Positions 24,183 through 32,172 of a stretch of 38,944 nt of DNA are shown piece after piece (the first letter of the stretch is position 1; the number at the start of each line of letters is the position of its first letter). The DNA is from JALZOC01 sp038320555 (GTDB taxonomy: Bacteria; Acidobacteriota; Vicinamibacteria; Vicinamibacterales; 2-12-FULL-66-21). A model generated the notes under the pieces. The model made no database searches. It saw nothing but the letters and a program-made list of their open reading frames with translations, and had not been told where the DNA came from. The stretch covers positions 1 to 38,944 of the forward strand of contig JBBQEJ010000033.1 of assembly GCA_038320555.1 (NCBI GenBank). The letters run 5' to 3'. The translations under genes and the position numbers were made by a program.

Positions 24183-25550
24183 ATGGCGGTCGATCGCGCG
24201 CGGCTTCCCTCGCTTGGTCCCGACCCTCTTTTCCGGTTTCCGGAAATTCGACGGCGTACGCTGGCCAACGGCCTGCGGGTGTGGACCGTCGAACATCACG
24301 CGGTGCCGCTCGTCAGTTTTCTTGCGCTCCTGCCCGTGGGGGCATCGGCGGATCCGCAGGACCGCCCTGGCCTCGCGGCCATAACGAGCGACATGCTCGA
24401 CGAAGGCTGCGGCGACCTCGACGCGCTCGCGCTGCACGACACGCTCGGCCGCATCGGCGCACATCTCGATTCGGAAATTGGATCCGACGCGACGATCCTC
24501 ACCGTGTCGAGTCTGGTTCGGTTTGCCGATCGGGCCACGGCGCTCCTGGCCGACATGGTGATCCGTCCGCGCCTCGAGGCCCTCGATTTCGACCGCGTAC
24601 GCGAGCTGCGCCTGAATCGGCTTGTGCAGATGCGAGACATGGCGCCGGCGCTGGCCGATCGGGCCTTTGCGCAACTGTTGTACGGGAACCACCCCTACGG
24701 GCATCTGCCCATCGGCACCGAGGAATCATTGCGGTCGATGATGTTGGGCGACGTTCGTGGGTTTCACGGATCGATGTTTGCGCCGTCCCGGATGACCATC
24801 GTAGCCGCCGGCGATGCGACCCATGAAGCGCTCGGAGATTTCGTTGAAGGGGCGTTCGGCACGTGGACGGCGCTGCCGACAGACGATCTGGCCGATGCCG
24901 CGTCGTTGCCGGCTCCTTCGCCGCCGCGCGAGCGCGTCGCGCTCCTCCACCGATCCGCCGCGGCGCAGTCCGAATTGCGCATCGGCCATATCGGCGCGCC
25001 GCGCCGGACGCCGGACTACCACGCGCTGCTCGTGCTGAACATGGTGCTCGGCGGCCAGTTCGTCAGCCGCATCAACATGAATCTGCGAGAGAACAAGGGC
25101 TACACATACGGCGCGCGCACGTCGTTTGACTTCCGGCGCGAACCGGGGCCGTTCGTGCTGTACGCGAGCGTGCAGTCGGAGGTCACCGTGGACGCCATCC
25201 TTGAAGCGCTCGGCGAGCTGCACGCGATTCGAGGGGATCGCCCGGTCACACCCGCGGAGCTGGAAACCGGCCGCGCCGCCCTCACACGCGGGTATCCGCG
25301 GAACTTCGAGACCGCGGAGCAGATCAGCCGCGGCGCCGCGCAGCTCGCGCTTTACGATCTGCCCGACGACTACTTCTCCACGTTCATGCCCGGGGTCCGC
25401 GCGGTCGATGAGGCAGCGGTGACGCGCGCCGCCACGCACCATATCGATCCCTCACGGTTGCTGACCGTGATCGTCGGCGATCGCGACAAGGTCCGTCCGG
25501 GCCTGCCGCGGCTGAACCTGGGCGCCGTGGCGGACCTGTCTCCGACGTAG
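24183..25550 (+). CDS. M16 protease-like subunit, non-catalytic
   Basis: A 455-residue M16-fold protein whose ATG abuts the stop of the catalytic subunit. Where active members have HxxEH it reads SDMLDEGCG, so the zinc ligands are lost. It keeps the substrate-contact R...Y signature in RINMNLRENKGYTYGARTSF, as the inactive partner does in known two-chain M16 proteases such as mitochondrial MPP and bacterial pairs. With the upstream protein it rebuilds one complete active enzyme. The fold start is FPEIRRRTLANGLRVWTVEH near residue 19, preceded by a short Pro-rich segment. Confidence 0.93.
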   Translation: MAVDRARLPSLGPDPLFRFPEIRRRTLANGLRVWTVEHHAVPLVSFLALLPVGASADPQDRPGLAAITSDMLDEGCGDLDALALHDTLGRIGAHLDSEIGSDATILTVSSLVRFADRATALLADMVIRPRLEALDFDRVRELRLNRLVQMRDMAPALADRAFAQLLYGNHPYGHLPIGTEESLRSMMLGDVRGFHGSMFAPSRMTIVAAGDATHEALGDFVEGAFGTWTALPTDDLADAASLPAPSPPRERVALLHRSAAAQSELRIGHIGAPRRTPDYHALLVLNMVLGGQFVSRINMNLRENKGYTYGARTSFDFRREPGPFVLYASVQSEVTVDAILEALGELHAIRGDRPVTPAELETGRAALTRGYPRNFETAEQISRGAAQLALYDLPDDYFSTFMPGVRAVDEAAVTRAATHHIDPSRLLTVIVGDRDKVRPGLPRLNLGAVADLSPT

Positions 25551-25729
25551 AATGCGGGACTTCAGGAGCCCGCGATCCACAAACCTCGGGCCGCTGTCAC
25601 ACGCGGCCACGGCGCAGCAGCCCCTCGAAGAACGGGCTCATTTCGCCAAGCTCGTCTTGGTACGCCAGTCCCGCGCTTCAGGAACCGCCGGTCCTGAGCT
25701 TTCGTCCAACTGACAGTTATGCAGGGTCG

Positions 25730-25954
25730 ATGTACACTGTATCGATTCCTATGAGCTTCGCCCAGCGCAGCCTCAGCCTCGCGGGGATCATCGGGGTCCT
25801 CACGGCGGCGTTCGCCGGGGGGCTGATTTACCTTCTCGTGACACAACCCGTCAGCACTGCCGAGAATCTCGCCAACGGCGAAGTGTCGCCGCTCGTCCGG
25901 GCCGTCGCCGGCGTGTTGTTCGACGCGCTTCGCGGCATCCTGAAATTTCTCTAG
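25730..25954 (+). CDS. small single-pass membrane protein
   Basis: A 74-residue frame with one clear membrane helix (SLAGIIGVLTAAFAGGLIYLLV, about 15-38) and a second amphipathic end (LVRAVAGVLFDALRGILKFL). The ATG at 25730 has a weak AGGG before it, and an in-frame ATG at 25751 would give 67 residues. No family is recognised. The 179-base gap upstream (25551-25729) holds nothing else that I can support. Confidence 0.6.
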   Translation: MYTVSIPMSFAQRSLSLAGIIGVLTAAFAGGLIYLLVTQPVSTAENLANGEVSPLVRAVAGVLFDALRGILKFL

Positions 25955-25957
25955 TTT

Positions 25958-25978
25958 GCCAGCTGCCAGCTGCCAGCC
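25958..25978. repeat. GCCAGCT heptamer array
   Basis: Three 7-bp units (gccagct twice, gccagcc) start three bases after the membrane-protein stop. The word is partly self-complementary (AGCT), so neighbouring units can fold back. Confidence 0.85.
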
Positions 25979-26019
25979 TGGCCTCGGGGCCTGAGTTTCA
26001 CACTTCCTTCATCGAAGCC

Positions 26020-26054
26020 GGAAACTGGAAACTGGAAACGGGAACCTGGAAACT
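26020..26054. repeat. GGAAACT heptamer array
   Basis: Five contiguous 7-bp units (ggaaact twice, ggaaacg, ggaacct, ggaaact) end three bases before the stop of the convergent hydrolase gene. The word is unrelated to the gccagct array 42 bases away. Confidence 0.9.
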
Positions 26055-26057
26055 GTT

Positions 26058-27068
26058 TCACAGATTCCTGCTGAGAAATCTGCACACGATCAGTCCGTCG
26101 ATCCATTTGAACGGCGTCACGCCCGTGCTGTAGTGTCCGCACGGGAGCACGGCAACCTCGTGATCGACGCCTCGCCGCCGAAACTCGTTCACGAGCATTT
26201 TGGAGAGTGTGATCGGAAAGGTGAGGTCGTACCGCGCGTAGACGAGCAGCACTTTCTTGCCTCGCATGCGTTCGAGATACGGGAACGGCGAGATGGGCAT
26301 CCAAATGCGCCTCAGCGCATCGAGCTCGATCCGGCCATTCAAGCCTTCGCGGACGTGGAGAGTGGACAGCCCTTCCCAGATGACGTCAGCGAAATACGGC
26401 GAGATGTGATTGAGCGCGGCCGTGCGGACCAGCGGTTCGTGCGCCGCCGTGAGCATCGACAGGCACGAGCCCAGACTCGTTCCGAGAATCCCGATCGACT
26501 CGTACCCCTGCCGGGACAGCCAGGCGATGGCTCGCCGGGCGTCGAGCACCGCCTGACGGCACACCTGTGCGGTCCGGCCGACATTGGAGCTGACTATGTA
26601 GTCCGCGCGACGAAGCTCCGGCGGCATTCGCGCGTCGTGGTACGGAAGGCTGAGCCTGAGCGCGCTGATGCCGAACCTGTTCAGGAGCCGGCACAAACCC
26701 ACGTGGCCTTCCGCGTCCGCGTTCCACTGGGGCAGGACGACGACGGCCCGCTTCCGTCCGCGCACCGAACCTTCAGGAAAGTATCGGGCCCTCACGGTGT
26801 TGTTTTCAGGATGCGGCGTGGTGACAGCGCTCGGAAAGGACAGGCGATCGCCTTCGAGGGTGTAGTCGTCGGAGGGTGCGAGCGCGAAAAATGAGTCGCT
26901 GGTGGCAACAGTCCGCGACGCCCAGGCTCCAAGGCGTTCGACGGCATCCGCCTGGGTGTCGTCGAGATCGTCGATCCACTCGAGCCCCCATTCGAAAGGC
27001 CGGACGACACGGTTTTCCGCCGCAGCCGCGAGCCGGCGCTCCCAGTTATGAAACACACGAGCGATCAA
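26058..27068 (-). CDS. alpha/beta-hydrolase, ABHD18-like
   Basis: A 336-residue hydrolase starting at ATG 27068. The core motifs are VVVLPQWNADAEGH (oxyanion segment), the elbow GILGTSLGSCLS (nucleophile S198), the acid in VYARYDLTFP (D281) and the base in LPCGHYSTG (H312). The layout, with a helical N-terminal third (residues 1-55) and the VLPQWN segment, is closest to the ABHD18/PF09752 type rather than to secreted esterases; this is judgement from motifs. No signal peptide is present, so it is probably cytoplasmic or membrane-associated. Substrate is unknown. The gene ends next to a GGAAACT heptamer array. Confidence 0.9.
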   Translation of the reverse strand: MIARVFHNWERRLAAAAENRVVRPFEWGLEWIDDLDDTQADAVERLGAWASRTVATSDSFFALAPSDDYTLEGDRLSFPSAVTTPHPENNTVRARYFPEGSVRGRKRAVVVLPQWNADAEGHVGLCRLLNRFGISALRLSLPYHDARMPPELRRADYIVSSNVGRTAQVCRQAVLDARRAIAWLSRQGYESIGILGTSLGSCLSMLTAAHEPLVRTAALNHISPYFADVIWEGLSTLHVREGLNGRIELDALRRIWMPISPFPYLERMRGKKVLLVYARYDLTFPITLSKMLVNEFRRRGVDHEVAVLPCGHYSTGVTPFKWIDGLIVCRFLSRNL

Positions 27069-27100
27069 CCGCCCCCCTCTCTACCGGCAACCTTGTTGCA

Positions 27101-27277
27101 ATGGGTCCGCGCATGATCGAGCATCCACCGAAGCCGGACGCACCTCAGCCGCCCGACGGCATCAACCATCCGGGGCATCCGAAGGTGCCGGTGCCGCCGG
27201 GCGACCCCGAGGGGGAAGATGGGCCGAACCCTCATCCCGTGCCGCCGCCGACGGATCGGTCGCCGCCGGTGCTGTAG
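27101..27277 (+). CDS. possible short Pro-rich protein
   Basis: A 58-residue frame from ATG 27101 (or 27113). About a third of its residues are Pro, with many Gly, His and Asp. It overlaps the last 46 bases of the convergent amidase gene on the other strand. The composition could be a tethered linker-like peptide or merely GC-rich background. No ribosome-binding site is visible. It is included as the only candidate in the gap between the hydrolase and amidase genes. Confidence 0.25.
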   Translation: MGPRMIEHPPKPDAPQPPDGINHPGHPKVPVPPGDPEGEDGPNPHPVPPPTDRSPPVL

Positions 27278-28596
27278 GCTTCTACGACCGAGGCGATCTC
27301 GATGAGCCGGGCGGTGCCGTCAAGCGAACCGACGAGCTGCACACTGACTGGCCAGCCGTCGTCCGTGGTGCCGGCTGGCAGCGCCATCGCCGGGTGGCCG
27401 GTGAGGTTGAAGAGCTGTGTCAGCCGCAACATCGCTGCGCGAATCGGTTCCTGCCTTCCCTCAACGTCGACGGTAGTGGCGCCGAGTGTGGGTGCCGGAA
27501 TCGCCAGCGTCGGTAGCAGCAGGGCGTCGCAGCCCCTCATTGCGTCCTCCACCGCGCGCCGCAGAATCGTACGGAGATGGAGCGCCCGCGCATAGTCTTC
27601 GGCCAGGACGTACCGTCCCATTTCGAGGCGCAGCCGGACTCCACGCGAGTAGCGATCCGCGGACTCGGCCAGCAGCGGAGCGTGATACCAGGAGGCCTCT
27701 GGCAACACGATGTGCAGGTACACGTCCGCGGTACAGGGGGCGTGCTCGATAACGACCGTCCGGATCTCGTGACCTGCACGAGCGAGCGCGTCGCGAGTTC
27801 GCCCCAGCGCGGCACGAACCGCGGGGTGCAGACGGTCGCAGAAATATGTCTCCGGCACGCCGAACACGTACGATCGGGATGAACCAGCCCGGTCAGTGTG
27901 CGCAAACCCCGCCATTGCGTCGAACATCACGGACAGATCCGCGACGTGTCGAGCCATCGGACCCACGTGATCGAGCGTCGTGCTCAGCGCGACGATCCCG
28001 TCGCACGGCAGCTCACCGAACGCCGGCTTCAGGCCGGCAAGTCCACAGACCGCCGAGGGTATGCGGATGGATCCGCCGGTATCGGTGCCGACCGACGCGA
28101 AGCACATGCCCTCGAGCAGCGCGACCGCTGCGCCGCCGCTCGATCCGCCGGCCGATCGCGACGGGTCACGCGGATGGCGCACGGGTCCGAACGCGGACTC
28201 CTCGCTCGTCGTCCCGAACGCGAACTCGTGCAGGTTGGTTTTTCCGATGATGATGGCCCCCGCTTCGCGCAGACGCGTGACGATCGGCGCATCGGCCTTC
28301 GGGTTTCGCGGAGGCACGGCCGAACCGGCCGTCGTGGGCGTCCCGGCGACGTCCACGAGATCCTTCACCGAAACCGGGATGCCGTGAAGGCCTCCACGGT
28401 AACGTCCGGCGGCTATCTGGGTTTCCGCGGTTTGGGCCTCCGACAACGCGCTCTCGCGCATCACCGTGATGAAGGCGTTCAGCTCCGGCCGGGCGTCGAT
28501 GCGCTCGAGGCACTGCCGGACGAGATCGACAGGCGACACGTCGCCCGATCTCAGAAGCGGCACGATCTGGCTGATCGATTGAAGCCCGGCGGTCAT
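27232..28596 (-). CDS. amidase-signature hydrolase
   Basis: A 454-residue amidase of the GatA/AtzE type. The Ser-Ser-Lys triad is complete: K78 in VSVKDLVDV, cis-Ser S152 in SAGGSSGGAA, and nucleophile S176 in GTDTGGSIRIP, with the usual 24-residue gap. The start ATG at 28596 overlaps the stop of a 50-residue gene (CCATGA). No signal peptide. GatA itself normally sits with GatB/GatC; those are absent here, so a small-molecule amidase (AtzF/AtzE-like, or allophanate or arylamide type) is more likely than tRNA amidation. Substrate is unknown. Confidence 0.92.
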   Translation of the reverse strand: MTAGLQSISQIVPLLRSGDVSPVDLVRQCLERIDARPELNAFITVMRESALSEAQTAETQIAAGRYRGGLHGIPVSVKDLVDVAGTPTTAGSAVPPRNPKADAPIVTRLREAGAIIIGKTNLHEFAFGTTSEESAFGPVRHPRDPSRSAGGSSGGAAVALLEGMCFASVGTDTGGSIRIPSAVCGLAGLKPAFGELPCDGIVALSTTLDHVGPMARHVADLSVMFDAMAGFAHTDRAGSSRSYVFGVPETYFCDRLHPAVRAALGRTRDALARAGHEIRTVVIEHAPCTADVYLHIVLPEASWYHAPLLAESADRYSRGVRLRLEMGRYVLAEDYARALHLRTILRRAVEDAMRGCDALLLPTLAIPAPTLGATTVDVEGRQEPIRAAMLRLTQLFNLTGHPAMALPAGTTDDGWPVSVQLVGSLDGTARLIEIASVVEAYSTGGDRSVGGGTG

Positions 28597-28745
28597 GGCA
28601 CGAGATGCAGGCGATCGACGAAACGATCGGCGTCGCGCAAGGCCGCCATCGACCGGGCGAGGTTTTCAAGGAGCGGCTTCAGATCCGGGAGGCCGCGCCG
28701 GTCCGCGTCCTCGCACGCCGCTTTCAACCAAACGTCAATCGTCAT
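28593..28745 (-). CDS. 50-residue GatC/AtzG-like small protein overlapping the amidase
   Basis: A gene read from ATG 28745 to TGA 28595-28593, encoding 50 residues. It begins MTIDVWLKAACEDADRRG and continues LPDLKPLLENLARSMAALRDADR to the end HLVP. Its stop overlaps the amidase ATG (ATGA). The size, all-helical look and position just upstream of an amidase recall GatC and the AtzG subunit that braces AtzE. I infer a structural partner of the amidase, not a proven homolog. No ribosome-binding site is visible. The remaining gap to 28849 has no other gene. Confidence 0.6.
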   Translation of the reverse strand: MTIDVWLKAACEDADRRGLPDLKPLLENLARSMAALRDADRFVDRLHLVP

Positions 28746-28849
28746 ACGGCACGAAATCGCCAATCCCCGTCATTAAACAGCGTCTTCCAGGAGGCCAGAA
28801 GCCCAGGAGTGGTGATCTTCTCCTGATCTCCTGTTCAAAGGAAATAACT

Positions 28850-29536
28850 TTAGAACGTGAGAGTACCGCGGACCGTTATGGGTACTGTGAAGAATTTGTG
28901 ATCGACCGGCTCGCTCAGATGGTTCCACGCGAACTTGACCGAGAGCTCGACACCGAGCGGGCCCGAGCTGAGGCCGCCACCTCCTTCCCCGAAGATTCGA
29001 TCGCCGTCGCCCAGGTCACTCTTGATCCGCCCGACACCGCCGCCGGCGAACGCGTGGCCCCCAAGTCCCCACCCAGGGGAGCGATCCGCCATGTATAACG
29101 CGGCGGCGAGATCGTACGCACGGCCGCCCGTCAGCGTGTAGTCGGCAGGCGCGCCGGATCCGCTGAACGCCACCCGGATCGTCGGTAAGTCTTCGATGCT
29201 GCCGCGAAGCGCAAGCGCCGGTCCGACGCTCAGTCCGAACGGATAGAGGGTGATTCCTCTCCCGCGTCCGCGCCGTTTGAATTCCAGTACGTCGATCAGA
29301 ATCGCCTCGTCGCGTGTCCGGTATTCATAGCTCTCGAACTGCGCCGCGGCGACGTCTCGTCCCACGAGATCCTGCAGGGGATGCTCGAGAAAATGCAATG
29401 GTTGGGTATTCAGCCAGTCGGTGCTGACGGTGACGAAATGACGCCGGGGTTTCTTGAGGGAATAGGTCTGCGCGGAGGCCGATGCGGCACAGCAGAACGC
29501 CGCGATGATGGCGATGATGGTGCGAGGATGAATCAT
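28850..29536 (-). CDS. outer-membrane beta-barrel protein
   Basis: A 228-residue protein from ATG 29536 with a signal peptide (MIHPRTIIAIIAAFCCAASASAQ). The upstream in-frame ATG at 29569 would merely lengthen the n-region. After the signal the chain alternates as amphipathic strands with Gly-rich turns (SVGPALALRGS, WGLGGHAFAGGGVGRIKSD, GGGLSSGPLGVELSVKFAWNHL) and ends in Phe (TVRGTLTF). This is the usual barrel end recognised by BamA. No named family is recognised. It is divergent from the zinc alcohol dehydrogenase. Confidence 0.78.
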   Translation of the reverse strand: MIHPRTIIAIIAAFCCAASASAQTYSLKKPRRHFVTVSTDWLNTQPLHFLEHPLQDLVGRDVAAAQFESYEYRTRDEAILIDVLEFKRRGRGRGITLYPFGLSVGPALALRGSIEDLPTIRVAFSGSGAPADYTLTGGRAYDLAAALYMADRSPGWGLGGHAFAGGGVGRIKSDLGDGDRIFGEGGGGLSSGPLGVELSVKFAWNHLSEPVDHKFFTVPITVRGTLTF

Positions 29537-29573
29537 GGTGCAGGCCCGGATGGTAAGCTGGTAATCCATCGGG

Positions 29574-29598
29574 CCGCGGGCCGGTGATCGGCCCGCGG
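29574..29598 (+). terminator. strong hairpin in the leader of the alcohol dehydrogenase
   Basis: CCGCGGGCC (29574-29582) pairs perfectly with GGCCCGCGG (29590-29598) around a 7-base loop, followed by CTTTGTC. It lies between two divergent genes, where an end-of-operon terminator is not expected, and 28 bases before the GTG at 29626. It may be an attenuator for that gene or a REP-like stem. Confidence 0.6.
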
Positions 29599-29625
29599 CT
29601 TTGTCTGTCAAGGGTAGCGTACGAC

Positions 29626-30735
29626 GTGAGCGACCGCATCCTCGCCGCCGTGATGGCTGGTCCGCGCCGGCCCATTGAAATCCGAGAGTTCGATCGTCCG
29701 GATCTGCCGCCAGGAGCGGCGCTGCTGCGGACGGCGCGCTCGGAAGTGTGTGGGACCGATGTGCACTTGTGGCACGGACGCCTGTCCGGCGTGCCCTATC
29801 CCATCATTCCGGGACACGTGTCAGCGGGCGTCCTCGAGATGATTCGACGTCCACTCCGCGGTATCGACGGGTCGGATCTTCGCGAGGGCGATCCGGTCGT
29901 GTTCTTTGACGTGCACCGCACCTGCGGCCGCTGCCGCGCCTGTACAATCCATCGCACGCCGACGCGGTGCACCGCACGTCGCGTTTACGGCATCACGGAC
30001 CCGGCGGCGGAAGGCTTGTTTGGGGGCTGGTCGCAGGGCATCTATCTCGAGCCCGGGGTCGGGATCGCACGGCTTCCCGGCACAGTCAGTTTTGACGATT
30101 ACATCGGCGGCGGCTGCGGGCTGGTGACGGCCGTCCACATCATCGAGCGTGCGACGCTTCGTCCCGGCGACAGCGTGCTCGTACAGGGCACCGGCGCCGT
30201 GGGGCTCAGCGCTATTGCGCTTGCCCGGCTGAGCGGGGCATCCACGATCATCGCCATCGGCGCTCCCGCTGCGCGGCTCGATCTCGCGAGGAGAATGGGG
30301 GCCGACCGCGTGCTGGATCTGAACGAATCGACGCCGGAAGAACGGCTGGAGACAGTCCGTGCGCTCACCTATGGCGAAGGCGTTGACGTTGTCGTCGAAG
30401 CCGCGGGTTCCGCGCGCGCGTTCGAGGAGGGCTTTACGCTTGTGCGCGACGGCGGGCGGTACGTCGTGGCCGGTCATTACACAGATGCCGGACCGAGCGC
30501 GGTCAACGCGCATGACCATATCAACCGTAAGCATCTTGACGTTCGGGGCTGCTGGGGTAGCGAACCCGGGCACCTCCTTCGCGCGCTCAGTTTCCTCGAG
30601 CGATACGCCGCGAACGTGCCCTGGCGCGCCATCGGTGAACGCACGTATTCCCTGCACCGCCTGAACGAGGCGCTGGCCGACGCCGAAGCGATGCGCATCA
30701 CGAAGGCGCTGGTCGATCCCTGGGCGCGGCCGTAG
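29626..30735 (+). CDS. zinc-dependent medium-chain alcohol dehydrogenase
   Basis: A 369-residue MDR protein. The GTG at 29626 is chosen because homology (DRILAAVMAGPRRPIEIREF) starts there. Catalytic-zinc residues are C42 (CGTDVH) and H64 in IPGHVSAGVL, where most family members have GHE, so the usual Glu is Val. Structural-zinc cysteines C100, C103, C106 and C115 are complete. The Rossmann motif is GTGAVG (about 185-190). The second strand ends IAIGAP without an acidic residue, which hints at NADP preference, an inference. A probable polyol or aldehyde substrate cannot be named. It lies 15 bases upstream of the pyruvate kinase gene. Confidence 0.9.
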   Translation: MSDRILAAVMAGPRRPIEIREFDRPDLPPGAALLRTARSEVCGTDVHLWHGRLSGVPYPIIPGHVSAGVLEMIRRPLRGIDGSDLREGDPVVFFDVHRTCGRCRACTIHRTPTRCTARRVYGITDPAAEGLFGGWSQGIYLEPGVGIARLPGTVSFDDYIGGGCGLVTAVHIIERATLRPGDSVLVQGTGAVGLSAIALARLSGASTIIAIGAPAARLDLARRMGADRVLDLNESTPEERLETVRALTYGEGVDVVVEAAGSARAFEEGFTLVRDGGRYVVAGHYTDAGPSAVNAHDHINRKHLDVRGCWGSEPGHLLRALSFLERYAANVPWRAIGERTYSLHRLNEALADAEAMRITKALVDPWARP

Positions 30736-30750
30736 CGCGAGCACGCCGAC

Positions 30751-32150
30751 ATGCGCCACACAAAGATCATTGCCACCGTCGGTCCCGCCTGTGACAGCTC
30801 CCACGTCCTCGAGGCGCTGCTCGTCGCCGGGGTTGACGTGTTTCGCCTGAACTTTTCCCACGGCACCCACGAATCACACGCGACGTCGTACCACGCGATC
30901 CGCGAGGCGTCGCGGCGAACGGGGCGGCACGTCGCCGTCATGCAGGATCTGAGCGGGCCCAAGATCCGCACGGGTCCGCTCCCGGGCGGACAGCCGCTGG
31001 AGCTGCGCGAAGGTGACGAGCTCCGCATCGAGGCCGGAGACGGCGTCGGCGGCCCGGGCCGGATTTCCACGCCGTATGCCGAGCTGGTCCGCTCGCCCGT
31101 GCAGGCGACAGGCTCCTGCTCGACGACGGCAAGATTGAGCTGCGGGTGGTCGGCACATCGCCGGCCGAGCTGACGACTGTGGTCGTCGCCGGCGGCTCAT
31201 TGGGCGAGCACAAAGGCATCAACGCGCCGGGCGTGCGTTTGCCCGCCTCGTCTGTGACCGAGAAGGACGCGGCGGATCTGCGCTTCGGTCTCGAGCTGGG
31301 CTTGGATTTCGTCGCGTTGAGCTTCGTGCAGACCGCCGACGACGTGATGCGAGCCAGGCAGGTCATGTCGGAGGCAGGACGCTCGGCGCCCATCATCGCC
31401 AAGATCGAGCGGCCGGCAGCCGTCGAGAACCTTGACGCCATTCTCAATACCGCCCAGGGCGTGATGGTCGCGCGTGGCGACCTGGGGCTCGAGATGCCGC
31501 TGGAGCAGGTTCCCCGCGTACAGAAGCTGATTACGCGCATCGCCCGGGCGCTCGGGCGCCCGGTGATCGTCGCGACCCAGGTGCTCGAGTCGATGCGCGA
31601 AAGGCCGCGGCCCACCCGGGCCGAGGTCAGCGATGCCGCCAACGCGGTGGACGAAGGAGCCGACGCGATCATGCTCACCGGGGAAACCGCCGCGGGCGCG
31701 TATCCAGTTCGCGCCGTGCAGACACTCAGTGCGATTATCGAAGACGCGGAATTCATGCCGTCTTCCGAGCGAGTGGTCCTGTCGGTCGATCCGATCGGCA
31801 GCCGTCATGGGCGCGCGTTGTGCGAAGCAGCCGTGACTCTCTCGACAACCGGCGAGGCCGCGGCCATCATTGCCGTGACACGTGAGGGCAAGACCGCGCG
31901 ATTGCTGTCAGCCTTGCGTCCGGCCGCCGCGATCTACGCGGCAACGGGCAACGAGCGCCTGGCCGCCACGCTCCGGCTGTGGCGCGGCGTCGTGCCCGTT
32001 GTGACCGACGAGCGCCATCCTGAGGGGCTCGAGCGGATCATCCTCGATCGACAGATCCTGCCCGCCGGGTCGGTCGTCGTGTTCATCAATGTGAGCCCGG
32101 AACTCGATCGCATCGACGCGAACTTCCTCAACGTTCAGAGAATCGGATGA
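30751..32150 (+). CDS. pyk: pyruvate kinase, interrupted by a one-base frameshift
   Basis: The two frames together encode one pyruvate kinase of 466 residues, the normal length. The first frame runs from the ATG (MRHTKIIATVGPACDSS) through RLNFSHGTHE and QDLSGPKIRTG and loses homology after ELVRSPVQ. The second frame resumes with GDRLLLDDGKIELRVVG and carries SFVQTADDV, IAKIERPAAVENLD, VARGDLGLEMP, the TQVLESM and TGETAAGAYP motifs, and the C-terminal allosteric domain. The switch lies at about 31096-31110, and one extra G in CAGGCGAC restores a continuous frame. As it catalyses the last ATP-yielding step of glycolysis, loss would be costly, so a sequencing error or recent mutation is more likely than a natural programme. 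Confidence 0.9.
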
Positions 32151-32172
32151 CCGCGCGCGGACGCGTCGCGCG

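Noticed and set aside
31096..31110. Programmed -1 frameshifting in pyruvate kinase.
   Set aside because: There is no slippery heptamer or following stimulatory structure that I can see, and one missing G explains it more simply.
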